Positions 31,957-42,073 are shown, numbered from the stretch's first letter. The stretch is 64,000 nucleotides of DNA from Barnesiella merdipullorum (GCA_019116365.1 DXBT01000025.1:101847-165846), one strand, 5' to 3'. A program made the numbers and translations. The notes: generated by a model from the sequence alone, not told the origin.

Positions 31957-32433
31957 TTATTTTTCGAGGAGGACTACAGCATAGGCCGAGATACCCTCTT
32001 CTCTACCGGTAAAGCCCAGCCGCTCGGTAGTGGTGGCTTTGATCGAGATGTCGTCGGGGTCGATACCCATGCAGGCCGCCAGGGTCTGTTGCATGGCCGG
32101 GATGTGAGGGTTGAGTTTGGGACGTTCTGCACAGACCGTAATATCGGCATTGCCTATGGAGTAACCCTTCTCCCGAATCAGTTCGACTGTCTTTTGCAGA
32201 AGAATTTTGCTGTCGATGCCTTTGTATTCGCCGGCCGTATCGGGAAAGTGAAACCCGATATCACGCATGTTGGCCGCACCCAGCAGGGCATCGCACAAGG
32301 CGTGAATGAGCACGTCGGCATCGGAGTGGCCCAGCAGGCCCAGCGAATGTTCGATGCGTATGCCGCCCAGCCACAGCTCCCGGCCTTCGACCAGCCGGTG
32401 CACGTCAAATCCAAATCCTACCCGGGTTTTCAT
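31957..32433 (-). CDS. ispF: 2-C-methyl-D-erythritol 2,4-cyclodiphosphate synthase
   Basis: 158 residues, fifth enzyme of the MEP isoprenoid pathway. The metal and substrate motifs are intact: GFGFDVHRL, LLGHSDADVLIHALCDALLGAA, DIGFHFPDT and IKATTTERLGFTGREEGI. Its ATG overlaps the porV stop (ATGA), the same porV-ispF adjacency I associate with Porphyromonas gingivalis. Confidence 0.97.
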   Translation of the reverse strand: MKTRVGFGFDVHRLVEGRELWLGGIRIEHSLGLLGHSDADVLIHALCDALLGAANMRDIGFHFPDTAGEYKGIDSKILLQKTVELIREKGYSIGNADITVCAERPKLNPHIPAMQQTLAACMGIDPDDISIKATTTERLGFTGREEGISAYAVVLLEK

Positions 32434-33638
32434 CGGCGATGTCCTATGAGTTCCTTAAGCCCGTCCATATCGAATGAGAGGGTGAAACGCAGGGTCTGGT
32501 CCAGCGGGCTCGTTTGTGCCGTAGCCACCATGTAGGCGGCATCGATTTTGAGCACGTTGAGCGAAAAGCCGGCTCCGAAGGAGAAATATTTGCGGTTACC
32601 CTTGTATTTGTTTTCGTTGAAGTATCCGGCCCGCAGGAAGAACTGCTGGTTGTAGGAGTACTCGGCACCAATCGAGAAGTTGATTTCGCGCAACTCCTCC
32701 TTGAAGCCGCCCGGGGCATCGCTGAACGACTGGAATATACCCGAGATGGGCGAGGTATTTTGCCATTTTTCTTTGGCTTCTTCATACTCGGCATCGGTCT
32801 CGTAGTTGGCTACCTGAGGGGTCGAGGGTACCAGCAGCTTGTTGAAGTCGAGGTTGAGCGACAGCGTGTTGTAGTCGGCCAACGGGAAGAGGAACGAGGT
32901 CCCTATCTTCAGGTTGGTAGGGAGGAATGCACTCTCGTTACCGCCGTCATACGACACCTTGGTACCGATGTTGGAGATATTGAAACCCAACGACCACTGA
33001 CATTCGCTGCGGCCAATGATGGGATAGGTGGTGTAGTAACCCGCTACGTCGGCGGCAAAGGCCGAGGCGCCCGAGGCATCGGATACGCTTGTCTCGTCGT
33101 AGTGGAATCCCAGGTCGGAGTAGATGTAACGGAATACGACACCCATCGAGAACTTGTCGGAGAGTTTGCGCGAGTAGCCCACGTCGAAGGCCATCTCGTA
33201 GGGGGTGATGCTGTTTTGGGCATTATCCTGGTTGTCGGTGAGGACGATTTCGCCCAGTGAGAAGTAACGCAACGAGGCGCTTAATGCCTGCAAGTCGCTG
33301 CTGCCCAGTTTCCAGTAACCAGCCAGGTAGGCCAGGTAGATGTCGTTGACCAACTTGCGCAGCCACGGGGTGTATGATAGCGATACTCCGGCCTGGCTAT
33401 AGGCAAAGGCATATTTGGCAGGGTTCCAGAATTGCGAGTTGACGTCGGGGTCGGTAGCGGCACCCAGGTCGCCCAGCGATGCACCGCGCGAGTCGGGCGT
33501 GATGCTCAGCGAGGTAACGCCGGTGTTGATGGGGTTGAATTCGTTCTTGGTCGTACCCCCGTCGGCGGCCCAGGCGCCAACCGGGAAGAGTATCGACACA
33601 AGAGTAATGGCTATGATATAAAACGAGACTCTTTTCAT
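32430..33638 (-). CDS. porV: T9SS outer-membrane protein PorV (LptO)
   Basis: 402 residues with a signal peptide ending ...GAWA. It belongs to the FadL-like 14-strand PorV/PorQ barrels: the opening INTGVTSLSITPDSRGASLGDLGAATDPDVNSQFWNPAKYA is diagnostic. The barrel contains FSMGVVFRYIYSDL and the long extracellular loops typical of PorV. PorV carries cargo from the SprA translocon to PorU in the attachment complex. It lies just downstream of a PorU paralogue (52 bases) and overlaps ispF. Confidence 0.95.
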   Translation of the reverse strand: MKRVSFYIIAITLVSILFPVGAWAADGGTTKNEFNPINTGVTSLSITPDSRGASLGDLGAATDPDVNSQFWNPAKYAFAYSQAGVSLSYTPWLRKLVNDIYLAYLAGYWKLGSSDLQALSASLRYFSLGEIVLTDNQDNAQNSITPYEMAFDVGYSRKLSDKFSMGVVFRYIYSDLGFHYDETSVSDASGASAFAADVAGYYTTYPIIGRSECQWSLGFNISNIGTKVSYDGGNESAFLPTNLKIGTSFLFPLADYNTLSLNLDFNKLLVPSTPQVANYETDAEYEEAKEKWQNTSPISGIFQSFSDAPGGFKEELREINFSIGAEYSYNQQFFLRAGYFNENKYKGNRKYFSFGAGFSLNVLKIDAAYMVATAQTSPLDQTLRFTLSFDMDGLKELIGHRR

Positions 33639-33690
33639 CGTGCGTTGTGTTACAAATTATATGTATATAATAAACAGAGATTACCCCCGA

Positions 33691-36600
33691 TTATTGCGTG
33701 ATGACCACGATTTTTTTAGCCGGGGTGACGGTGGTTCCGGCCGCGGTTTCGAGATAGACCCGGCAGTCGTACTGCCCGGCGGGTACCCGTTGGCCGTTGT
33801 TGTCGAGCAGGTTCCAGGTGATGGGGAAGGGGGTACTGCCGGTTGTCTCGCGGTACCATACCTCCTGACCCAGACCGTTGGTGATGGAGATGCGGGCCTG
33901 TTTCACCCCTTCGGGGGTACGACCTTCACTGTCGAAGCACGAGAGGGTAGCCTGCTCGATGGCGGGTTCTTCGTCGATCGAGAGGGTATAGCCTGCATCG
34001 GCCGGGCGAATTTCGAAGGTGGTCGAAACCTCTGACGAGTTGTTCATGTTGTCAAATACCTTGAGGGTAATGGTGTAGAATCCTTCGCTCAATTGGGTCA
34101 GCGGGTATGTGAATTGTCCGCTCGACGAATCGTCGCTCGAGGGTTGGTAGTATCGTGCCGGATTGTCGTCGAGGCTGGTTCCGTTGAGCAGCAGAACCAT
34201 CTGTCGGCCCAAGGCTGTACCGGTATAGATGCCCGAGGGGTCGGAGAGCCGGGCTATGAAAGTGGCCGGGTTTGTGACGGCCGTTCCCTCGCCAGAGTGG
34301 TCGCTCTCGATGCCGGCAAACTCGATTGCCGGTCCCTGGGTGTCGGTTGTCGAGTCCACGATGGTGGTGCCGATGAGCAGCTTCTCGGTATATCCGTTGG
34401 CCTCACGTCCCGACGACGGATCGCAGGCGTAGAGGTTGAGCAGAGCCGATTTGCCCGAATGGGAGTTTTCGATGGGCAGAGTGAGGCTGATACGGAATTT
34501 TCCGTTGGTTACCGTACCTTTGCCGGTTGTGAGCAAGTTGGGCCGGTAGTCATAGGTGTAGGTCTTTTTGTCCTGGTGGGTCAGCGTGGTAAAACTCTTT
34601 TCTTCGTCGTAGAGCGAGTAATAGATTTCGCCGTTGAAGTCGTCGAGGAGCTCCCCTCCGTAGGCGTGAATTTCGCCCTCGACCGTGTAGCTCTTACCTG
34701 CGGTCATGATTGTCGAGAATAGCCCTTGACTGCCGTTTATGAGGGTTACCTCTATTTCGTTTTGCGGATAGAGGAGCTGCAGGGCCGGGTCGCCCAAGAG
34801 GACGAAGTTGAGTTTGTTTTTGTCGGTTTCGGTCCCGAAGTCGCGTTTGGCCAGCCGCAACACATCGCCCAGCCGCAAGGGGTTACCGTTGTCGTCGCGC
34901 GACAACAGCCGGCTCATGAGCCGCCGGTTCATCTTGTCGTTCCCGTCGGTATAGACCACGCGGGTGGTGGTGATGAGGGCGATGGCACCGGCCGTGGGGT
35001 TGAGTAGTACGCTTTCGCCGGCCGTGATGTCTTTTTCGTCAAAACGGGTATATCCGCAGGTGACGGCAATGAAGAGAGGTAACCGGTTGTTGGTGAGGCT
35101 CTCCATCTCATATCGCGAGAAGAGCTTTTCGCCGGTGAATCCCTCCTCGGGGTCGTTGTGGCCGATGTAGTTGAAGACGAGCATCCCTTCGTCGAAGGCC
35201 TTCATCAGGGCACGATTGGCTTCGGGGCAGGCCTTGGTATCGGGGTCCAGATAGTATGAATCGACATAGAGTTTGTTGACTCTGAATCCCAGCCTGGGGG
35301 TACTGGTGTTTTTGAGTAACAGGGTGTCGCCTCCCTGGTCGGCCTGTTTCGTGTGTACGGCTTCATCGCCGTCGTCGGCAGCCAGGCAGACTATGTTTTT
35401 CCACGGACCGAGGTCGGTGTTTTGTACATAACGGTAGAGCTTGTCCACAGCCGTGCGGGCGCTTTGGAGTGAGGTGACGGGATATCGGCCGATGCCCAGG
35501 CACACTCTGTCTTTTTTGATTTCTGTGCCCGAGTTGTCCTCGAGAAATCCGAAGTAGTCTTCCAGAACAAAAGACTCGCGTTCGTCGATACTGCCCGGTG
35601 ACTGGTAGGTGAGCAACATGCAGCAATCGGGGGCGTACAACGATTCCATGGCTTTGCGGTTGTTGTAGGATCCATTGCCGAAAAGCAGCAGGTATCGAGG
35701 CCGCTCGCTATCGTTGGAAGCGCGGTCGTAAAACATCTTCATCAGCCGTCGGTAGGCCGTGGCATCGGGGGTCCCCGACGAAAATTCGTTGAATATCTTT
35801 TCCTGATCGATCACGAGGGTGGTGAGCCCTTCGGTCTGGTGCAGCCGGGCTATCCGCTCGGCTTCGCTTTGCAGGGCGGCTGTGGTGATGATGGTGAGGT
35901 CGGGCGAGGTCGAGGCATGCAGATTCTGGTTTTCGACCCGCTTGACAAAGACCGGGGAGGGGAACTCTTGGCCTGGGTCGAAGGCTACATACTCCCGCAA
36001 TTGGGTGTCGCTTGGGGTGAAGCGGGTTGTTCCTCCTTCGAAAGAGCTCGAGACGAGACGAGGGGCATGGGGCGTGGTGATGTCCCACACGAGGGTCGAA
36101 TCGGTGGTGTGGCTTATCTGGTAACAGTCGTTGGCCGTGCGATTGATAAAGCGAAAGGACACCTGCCCGTCGTAGAGTTGCAGTGCGCGCCGGTAGTTGA
36201 GCCTGATGTAGTCGAGGTAGGCACGCTCGGTTGTCCCGCTACACTCGTAGCGAAGTCCTATGGTGCTCTCTTCGGCGGCTTGCCCGAAGGTGCGCAAGGG
36301 GGTAGCCTGGCGCAGAAACTCGTGCGAGTCGTAATATTTTGAGATGCGGTTGGCTGTGCTTGTGGTGAGTTCGGTCCCGTTGTACGAGATGTAGATGTAG
36401 CCCTCGCTGCCGCTTATCCGGGCTCCGAATCCCACTCGTATCTTGATGGGTTCGGGTTGGGCTCCTGTGAGGTGGAAGGTGAAATCTTGGCTGGAGTTTG
36501 TCATGAAATCCTCGCCAAAGAAGTTTTGTCCCGTATTGCCTACCGAGACAAGTTCTTGTTCGTGCACAGTGTAGTCGTCGAAGGTCGAGACCGTTGTCTC

Positions 36601-37098
36601 GTTGCCCGAAGGGGTGCCGTCGAGGGTGGTAAACTGGGCGGGCGTCACCTCCTTGTCGGTGAGAAAGTAGCAGGCATGGGTCGAGTAGGGTTGCAGCCGG
36701 TGGGTAAACTCGAGACTGTTGTCGTCGAACTCCCAAAGGGTCGTCCCCGTGGAGTAGAAATAGAGTCGGCCGTTTTGCCGCCAGAGGGGGATTTGTGGCA
36801 GGTCGTCGATGTAGCCGTCGCTGTTGGAGAAGAGTTCGTCGATGACACGGCCGCCGTAGCCAAAGAGCTTGACTTTCGACGGGTCGGAGAATCCCCAGGC
36901 CCGCAGAGAATCGTCGGTAATTTGATAGATACCCGCTTCGGTGGTCGATATTTTTATCCAGTTTCCGTCGGCCAGCACCGAGTTGGCGGCATAGTCGCTG
37001 CTTGCCCGCCCGTAGGTTGCGGAGGCCATGAGCATGAATATGGCCGACAGGAGAAGTGTTATCGTGTTTTTTTTGACAAAGTCGATTGTATGGGGCAT
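33691..37098 (-). CDS. PorU-type C25 (gingipain-like) peptidase, divergent paralogue next to porV
   Basis: 1135 residues with a signal peptide. The C25 peptidase domain carries the catalytic His647 (LVFNYIGHND) and Cys681 (AVTCGYTRFDE). An Ig-like region follows, then a C-terminal FlgD/CTD-like domain ending PAKKIVVITQ. PorU is the T9SS sortase that removes cargo C-terminal domains and attaches A-LPS. The segment after the His (EEGFTGEKLF) and around the Cys differs from the classical GHGSTxAWTHE/TCDF of the second copy at 38.6-42.0 kb. Either copy could be the working sortase; this one has the porU-porV position. Confidence 0.9.
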   Translation of the reverse strand: MPHTIDFVKKNTITLLLSAIFMLMASATYGRASSDYAANSVLADGNWIKISTTEAGIYQITDDSLRAWGFSDPSKVKLFGYGGRVIDELFSNSDGYIDDLPQIPLWRQNGRLYFYSTGTTLWEFDDNSLEFTHRLQPYSTHACYFLTDKEVTPAQFTTLDGTPSGNETTVSTFDDYTVHEQELVSVGNTGQNFFGEDFMTNSSQDFTFHLTGAQPEPIKIRVGFGARISGSEGYIYISYNGTELTTSTANRISKYYDSHEFLRQATPLRTFGQAAEESTIGLRYECSGTTERAYLDYIRLNYRRALQLYDGQVSFRFINRTANDCYQISHTTDSTLVWDITTPHAPRLVSSSFEGGTTRFTPSDTQLREYVAFDPGQEFPSPVFVKRVENQNLHASTSPDLTIITTAALQSEAERIARLHQTEGLTTLVIDQEKIFNEFSSGTPDATAYRRLMKMFYDRASNDSERPRYLLLFGNGSYNNRKAMESLYAPDCCMLLTYQSPGSIDERESFVLEDYFGFLEDNSGTEIKKDRVCLGIGRYPVTSLQSARTAVDKLYRYVQNTDLGPWKNIVCLAADDGDEAVHTKQADQGGDTLLLKNTSTPRLGFRVNKLYVDSYYLDPDTKACPEANRALMKAFDEGMLVFNYIGHNDPEEGFTGEKLFSRYEMESLTNNRLPLFIAVTCGYTRFDEKDITAGESVLLNPTAGAIALITTTRVVYTDGNDKMNRRLMSRLLSRDDNGNPLRLGDVLRLAKRDFGTETDKNKLNFVLLGDPALQLLYPQNEIEVTLINGSQGLFSTIMTAGKSYTVEGEIHAYGGELLDDFNGEIYYSLYDEEKSFTTLTHQDKKTYTYDYRPNLLTTGKGTVTNGKFRISLTLPIENSHSGKSALLNLYACDPSSGREANGYTEKLLIGTTIVDSTTDTQGPAIEFAGIESDHSGEGTAVTNPATFIARLSDPSGIYTGTALGRQMVLLLNGTSLDDNPARYYQPSSDDSSSGQFTYPLTQLSEGFYTITLKVFDNMNNSSEVSTTFEIRPADAGYTLSIDEEPAIEQATLSCFDSEGRTPEGVKQARISITNGLGQEVWYRETTGSTPFPITWNLLDNNGQRVPAGQYDCRVYLETAAGTTVTPAKKIVVITQ

Positions 37099-37113
37099 TG
37101 GTTTGACAAATGG

Positions 37114-37731
37114 CTATTTAACAAAAAAATCGAGCACCTGGGTGTTGCCGATGAATCCTTCGATGTGGTCGCCTATCTTCACCGGGCCGACACCGGCCGG
37201 GGTGCCGGTGAAAATGATGTCGCCTATCTTGAGGGTGTAGAACTGGCTCACATAGGCGATAATCTGGTCGATAGGGAAAATCATGTCGCTGCTGTTGCCT
37301 TGTTGCACTTGGGTGCCGTTGATCGACATGGAAAAGGTGATGTTGTCGGCCTTGGGCGGTAGCTCGGGCAGGGGGAGGAACCGGCCGATGGGGGCCGAGT
37401 AGTCAAACCCTTTGGAGATGTCCCAGGGGTTGCCTGCACGCCGGGCTTCGGCCTGGATGTCGCGGGCGGTAAAGTCGATGCCTACGGTCACGGCGTCGTA
37501 GTAACGGTGGGCAAATTTGGGAGCAATGTTCTTGCCCAGGCGGGAGACGTGAAACACCAGTTCGGTTTCGTATTCGATGCGGTTGGAGAAGTTGGGCAGG
37601 AAAAAGGGTTTTCCGTCTTTGAGCAGGGAGGTCTCGGGCATGGTAAATACGACGGGGACTTTGGGCAGCTCTTTCTGAGCCATCTCTGCATTGTGCGATT
37701 GATAATTCCAGCCGACGGCAATAATTTTCAT
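37114..37731 (-). CDS. Fumarylacetoacetate-hydrolase (FAH) family protein
   Basis: 205 residues matching the short FAH-domain hydrolases/isomerases: ETSLLKDGKPFFLPNFSNRIEYETELVFHVSRLGKNI with the metal-binding Glu-x-Glu, YDAVTVGIDFTARDIQAEARRAGNPWDISKGFDYSAPIG, and IFTGTPAGVGPVKIGD at the end. Relatives act on acylpyruvates, oxaloacetate tautomers or hydroxymuconate derivatives; the substrate is not predictable. It lies 9 bases after rex and 15 before the PorU paralogue. Confidence 0.9.
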   Translation of the reverse strand: MKIIAVGWNYQSHNAEMAQKELPKVPVVFTMPETSLLKDGKPFFLPNFSNRIEYETELVFHVSRLGKNIAPKFAHRYYDAVTVGIDFTARDIQAEARRAGNPWDISKGFDYSAPIGRFLPLPELPPKADNITFSMSINGTQVQQGNSSDMIFPIDQIIAYVSQFYTLKIGDIIFTGTPAGVGPVKIGDHIEGFIGNTQVLDFFVK

Positions 37732-37740
37732 ACGTGCGAT

Positions 37741-38388
37741 TTATTTGAGGTTGTTCAGCCGGTTGAACATGACGGCCAAATGGGCATAGATCGATGTGTT
37801 CTGGATAACAATGTGCTTGGGCACTCGGATACGATAGGGGGTGAAGTTCCATATCGCCTTGATACCGCCGGCAATCATCTCTTCGGTGGCGCTTTGTGCT
37901 TTGTCGATGGGCACGGTGAGGATACCGATCTGCACGCCCAGCTCCTTTTGCTTTTGGGCAAACTGGGAGAGGTGATAGATGGGGATGTGGTTGACAAAGG
38001 TGCCGGCCAGCTCGGGCTTAATGTCGAAGCCGGCGACAACCTCGAGTCCATATTGCGACAGACCCGAGTCTTGCATGAGGGCGGCTCCCAGACTGCCCAC
38101 CCCGAAGATAAAGGCCTTGTGCATGGAGGTGAACCCAAGGAACTCCTCGAGCACGGCTACCAGCGAATTGATTTCGTATCCTACACGGGTCTTTCCCGAG
38201 ATGTTGATGAACGAGAGATCCTTGGCTATTTTTGACGAATCGACGCCTATCTCTTTGGCTATTTGGGTCGAGGATACATATTCCTCTCCTTTGGTTTGCA
38301 GCAGTTTGATGTAAGCCAAATACCAGGGGAGCCGGCGAAGCGAGGGCTCCGGTAACTTAACGGTAGATTTTGATTCAGAGCTTTCCAT
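37741..38388 (-). CDS. rex: Redox-sensing transcriptional repressor Rex
   Basis: 215 residues: N-terminal winged helix (LPEPSLRRLPWYLAYIKLL, SSTQIAKEIGVDSSKIAKDLSFI) and a Rossmann domain with GVGSLGAAL, the NADH site, followed by GFDIKPELAG. The C-terminus has IWNFTPYRIRVPKHIVIQN and the domain-swapped helix. It senses the NADH/NAD+ ratio and controls fermentation genes. A minus-strand TAAATTTG box lies at 38411-38418. No Rex-type operator was identified nearby. Confidence 0.96.
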   Translation of the reverse strand: MESSESKSTVKLPEPSLRRLPWYLAYIKLLQTKGEEYVSSTQIAKEIGVDSSKIAKDLSFINISGKTRVGYEINSLVAVLEEFLGFTSMHKAFIFGVGSLGAALMQDSGLSQYGLEVVAGFDIKPELAGTFVNHIPIYHLSQFAQKQKELGVQIGILTVPIDKAQSATEEMIAGGIKAIWNFTPYRIRVPKHIVIQNTSIYAHLAVMFNRLNNLK

Positions 38389-38591
38389 CTTTTTGTCTGT
38401 TTTGACGATACAAATTTACAACAAACCTCCGGTACTGACAAGCTCGCCCGCCTGGCCGGATGAGGCTTGTTTCATTTGATTTACAAAGATATAATAAAAT
38501 ACCGAATTTTGAGACAAATATTTTTCGGCTCCTCTGCTTTTCTCTCTCCCGGTTGTCTCGTCGAGACGGGCGTTAGGCTGGTGTATCGCGG

Positions 38592-41500
38592 CTACTGGCC
38601 GGTGACACAAAGTTTTTTCGAGCGGGTGGCTTCGTGCTCGTTGTCGGTCGAGATGAGGGCTTTGTAGAGGTAGATACCACCGGGCACCCGTCGGCCGCTG
38701 CTGTCGGTCAAATCCCAGCTGATGGGGTAGGAGCGATACATGTCTGAGAGCCCTCGGCCGGTGTAGCGCCATACTTCGATACCCATGAGGTTATAGACCG
38801 ATATGGTGACGTTGATGATGGCGTCGGGGCGGTTGTGCCTGAGGTAGAAATTGGTCGATGTACTGGCCGGGTTCTGGTCGGCATACAGGTCGTAGATGAC
38901 GGGCTTGAGTCCGGCTTTTACGGTGAAGGCCAACTCCACTTCCGACGAGTTGTTCTCGGTATCCCATACCTTCAGTTTCAAGGTGTGGTTTCCTTCGCTC
39001 AGGTCGCTCAGGGGGTAGTTGATAAATCCACGGCCGGGGTCGCCGATGGCGGGATCGAAATAGGATGCCACATCGGTGTATAGCGTCTGGTTGTCGATCG
39101 TGACAGTCATCTGGTGGCCTATCCCGGCGTCGGAGATGTTGATGCCCGAGGGGTCATAGACTTCGGCAATGAGCATGGGCGACTCGTTTACTTCGTCGCC
39201 GTTCTGGAAGTCCTGCGAGTTGAGGAAGGCATAGTAAATTTCGGGCCCGTCGAAGTCGTCGTTCGAGTTGTCGTTGAACCCGCCTATGATAAAGTTCGAT
39301 TCGTTGCCGCTGCCCTCCTGATCCTGGTCGTTGTAGCAGTAGAGGTTTATTAATCCTCGGTCATCGGCAAAGTTGATTTCACGCGGCATTTTGAAGGCGA
39401 TTTCAAACTGCCCGCCCACAATCGAGTCTTTCCCCACATAGAGGCGGTTGCTTCGTTCCGAGAATTCAAAGACTTCACCCTCCTCGCCATATCCGTGGGT
39501 CACTACCGATACCTCCGAATCATAGACCGTGGGGCAGATGATACCGTTGTAGTCGGTTGCCTTCTCGCCCTGTGGCGTATAGATTTCGCCTTTGATAACG
39601 ACCGAGTCGCGGGCTTGTATGGTGGGGGTAGTTTGGGTAATGTCCTGGCCGTTGATTTCGGTTACCTTGATTTGGTAATCGGGGTAAAGCAGTTTCAGAG
39701 CCGGGTCGCCCAACAGCGTGTAGTTGAGCTTGTTGCTGTCGGTTTGCTGGATGTTGCATTTGGCCTCGCGCAGGATGTCGCCCAACCGGGGATATCCGCT
39801 GTTTTCGTCTTTCTTGAAAATCTCTTGGGCTACCCCTTTGTTGAGGTAGTGGTTGTCGCTGATATAGACCACACGGGTGGTGGTGATGAGGGCGATGCCG
39901 CCACCGCTGGGGTTGAGGCAGAGGATTTCGCCACCCGAGGTATCTTCGTGGTCATAGCGCCCAAAGTCGCAGGTTGCGGTGATGAAGAGGGGCAGCCGTC
40001 TCAGGTACATCGACTGTATGTCGGTGATATTGAGCAGGTTTTCGTGAGTCCAGGCTACCGTGCTGCCGTGACCGATGTAATCGACCACGAGCACTCCGTC
40101 GTCGAGTACCTGGAAGAGTTTCTTCTTGGCCGAGGGGTAGGTGCGGCCGGTCGAGGTAATCTCGGCCGTGTAGGCATCGGTATAGATTTTATTGACAAAG
40201 CAATGGGCATCGCTGTTCTCGAGGATGTTACAGATATCCTCGGCCTGTTTCATGTGGGTGGCATAGTTTTCGTCGTCGGCTACGACGCATACCTGGTTTT
40301 TCCAAGAGCCTTTATCGGTGTTGGCTACATAGTTGAGCAGTTTATCGACCACATCTTTGGCCTCTTGTTCGCTCTTGACCGGCAGGCGGCCTACACTCAC
40401 GCGCAGCTTGTCGGAGGCAATGCGCACGCCCGAGCCGTCGTCGAGGAACCCGAAGTAGTCGTCGGTCGTGTAGGAGGCGCGCTCGTCGTTGCCGGAGCCG
40501 TGCTGGTAGGTGAGCAGGGTGGGATATTTCACATACTTGCCGGTCTCGCCGATCTTGCGGTTGTCGTAGAGTCCCTTACCGAAAAGCAGCAGATAGAGTT
40601 GTTTGCCCCCGATACCGCCTTCGCGGTCGAAAAACATCTTCATCAGCCGGCGGTAGGCCGTGGCGTCGGGGGTACCCGACGAAAACTCGTTGAATACCTT
40701 GGTGTGTTCGATTACAGCGACTTCGAGTCCGTCGGTTTCCTGGTGAAGTTGGGCAATGCTTTGTGCGTAGGAGAGATATTCCTTGGGGGTGAGAATCACC
40801 ATGTCGGGGGTGGCCATGCCGTGCAGGTCTTGATTGGCTACGGTCTCGACAAAGGTAACCGAGCCTACGCTTGCCTGGGTGTCGAAGGCCACATACTCTT
40901 CATGGGCTGCGGTAATGCCGAAACGTGCCACTCCGTTCTCGACGCTGGGGATGATGTTGACGGGGTTTTGAGGATTCGATATGTCCCAAATGTGCGTGGT
41001 TGTCGTGTAGCCGGGCAGGGCATAGCAGCCGTTCTGTGGCATTTGTTTCAGCCTGAACTGGATGCTGCCGTTGTAGAGCTGCAGCTTGCGCTTGTAGTTG
41101 AACCGGAAGTAGTCGAGCCGGGCCAGGGAGAGGCTCCCCCCGTTTTGCCGGAAGAGCAGTGAGAAGGCGAGCTCTTCGCTGTCGAGGTTGAACTCCTTGA
41201 GGGTCGAGGTATTCTTGAAGAATTCGTAGGAACTCTCCGATCCGGCCGAGATATTGTCGGTCGAACTTTCGGGCATTGTTTCTCCCTGGTAGGTAAACAC
41301 CAGCTTGCTGGTTCCCCCCACTACCTTTGCGGCAAATACGGTGCGCAGTTTTACCGGTTCGGAGTTGTCCACACCGGGCAGCTCGAAGGTGAAGTTGCGC
41401 GAGGTGGTATAGCGGAAATCCTCGCCCAGGAAGGTGCGACCCGTGGCCCCGGGCGAATACTGGTCTTGCTCATAGACGGCATGTTCGTCGAACGAGGTGA

Positions 41501-42020
41501 TGTCGGTCGCTCCTGCCACACTCGCCGTGGTGCGGTCGGTGAGGGTGGCCGTGCGGCTTTTACTGTCGGTGAGGAAGTAGTATCCGGCCGTAGAGTAGGG
41601 GTTTTGCGTGTGCTTGTACTCCTGGCTCTTCTCGTCGTAACTCCACGATACGGGCCCTTGTGCATAGAAGAGTATCTTGGAGCCGGTGTCGAGAACGGGC
41701 AGTTGGTTGAGGTCGTCGATGTCGTCGTCGGAGAAGGTCTCGGGCAGTATGGCACCACCGTAGCCATATACCGTGACGGCTGCGGGGTTGGAGAATCCCC
41801 ACTTTTTCAACTCCTGGTAGGTGATTTGGTGAATGCCCGATTCGCCCACCGATACTTTGACCCATAACCCCTCGGCCAGTTGCGACCGCGAGGCGTAATG
41901 GCTGGCGTTGAGAGCCTGCAATGGATTGTATATCAATGCTATCATGCATAGAAATATTCCCATGCACAAGCGCATCAAAGTTCTTTTTGTATATATATAG
42001 TGTGTAGCGTTCGTCTTCAT
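38592..42020 (-). CDS. porU: T9SS sortase PorU (C25 peptidase), second copy
   Basis: 1142 residues, signal peptide at the N-terminus. Catalytic His651 lies in VVDYIGHGSTVAWTHENLL and Cys684 in FITATCDFGRYDH, the classical PorU arrangement. The C-terminal part ends with a type-A-like domain (VYNLMGIEVWRYTG ... PGGIYLYKALISTDNEHEATR), as PorU itself does. Its motifs are closer to canonical PorU than those of the copy next to porV. Whole-length similarity to that copy (same domain order, same size) indicates ancient duplication. Confidence 0.9.
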   Translation of the reverse strand: MKTNATHYIYTKRTLMRLCMGIFLCMIALIYNPLQALNASHYASRSQLAEGLWVKVSVGESGIHQITYQELKKWGFSNPAAVTVYGYGGAILPETFSDDDIDDLNQLPVLDTGSKILFYAQGPVSWSYDEKSQEYKHTQNPYSTAGYYFLTDSKSRTATLTDRTTASVAGATDITSFDEHAVYEQDQYSPGATGRTFLGEDFRYTTSRNFTFELPGVDNSEPVKLRTVFAAKVVGGTSKLVFTYQGETMPESSTDNISAGSESSYEFFKNTSTLKEFNLDSEELAFSLLFRQNGGSLSLARLDYFRFNYKRKLQLYNGSIQFRLKQMPQNGCYALPGYTTTTHIWDISNPQNPVNIIPSVENGVARFGITAAHEEYVAFDTQASVGSVTFVETVANQDLHGMATPDMVILTPKEYLSYAQSIAQLHQETDGLEVAVIEHTKVFNEFSSGTPDATAYRRLMKMFFDREGGIGGKQLYLLLFGKGLYDNRKIGETGKYVKYPTLLTYQHGSGNDERASYTTDDYFGFLDDGSGVRIASDKLRVSVGRLPVKSEQEAKDVVDKLLNYVANTDKGSWKNQVCVVADDENYATHMKQAEDICNILENSDAHCFVNKIYTDAYTAEITSTGRTYPSAKKKLFQVLDDGVLVVDYIGHGSTVAWTHENLLNITDIQSMYLRRLPLFITATCDFGRYDHEDTSGGEILCLNPSGGGIALITTTRVVYISDNHYLNKGVAQEIFKKDENSGYPRLGDILREAKCNIQQTDSNKLNYTLLGDPALKLLYPDYQIKVTEINGQDITQTTPTIQARDSVVIKGEIYTPQGEKATDYNGIICPTVYDSEVSVVTHGYGEEGEVFEFSERSNRLYVGKDSIVGGQFEIAFKMPREINFADDRGLINLYCYNDQDQEGSGNESNFIIGGFNDNSNDDFDGPEIYYAFLNSQDFQNGDEVNESPMLIAEVYDPSGINISDAGIGHQMTVTIDNQTLYTDVASYFDPAIGDPGRGFINYPLSDLSEGNHTLKLKVWDTENNSSEVELAFTVKAGLKPVIYDLYADQNPASTSTNFYLRHNRPDAIINVTISVYNLMGIEVWRYTGRGLSDMYRSYPISWDLTDSSGRRVPGGIYLYKALISTDNEHEATRSKKLCVTGQ

Positions 42021-42073
42021 TGTATCCTATATAACGTGGAATTTGCCCGATTATTGCAAAGAGAAACGGGAGA

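Noticed and set aside
31852..32535. Plus-strand open frame downstream of the noncoding RNA
   Set aside because: It is mostly antisense to ispF and crosses the ispF terminator hairpin; no family match.
39495..41162. A 555-codon open frame antisense to porU
   Set aside because: It lies entirely opposite a gene with clear catalytic motifs, has no start signal or family pattern, and such frames arise from the codon bias of GC-rich genes.
42021..42073. A minus-strand promoter for porU
   Set aside because: CAAAGAGA at about 42058 read in reverse gives TCTCTTTG, which misses the TA of the -7 box, so I did not annotate it.
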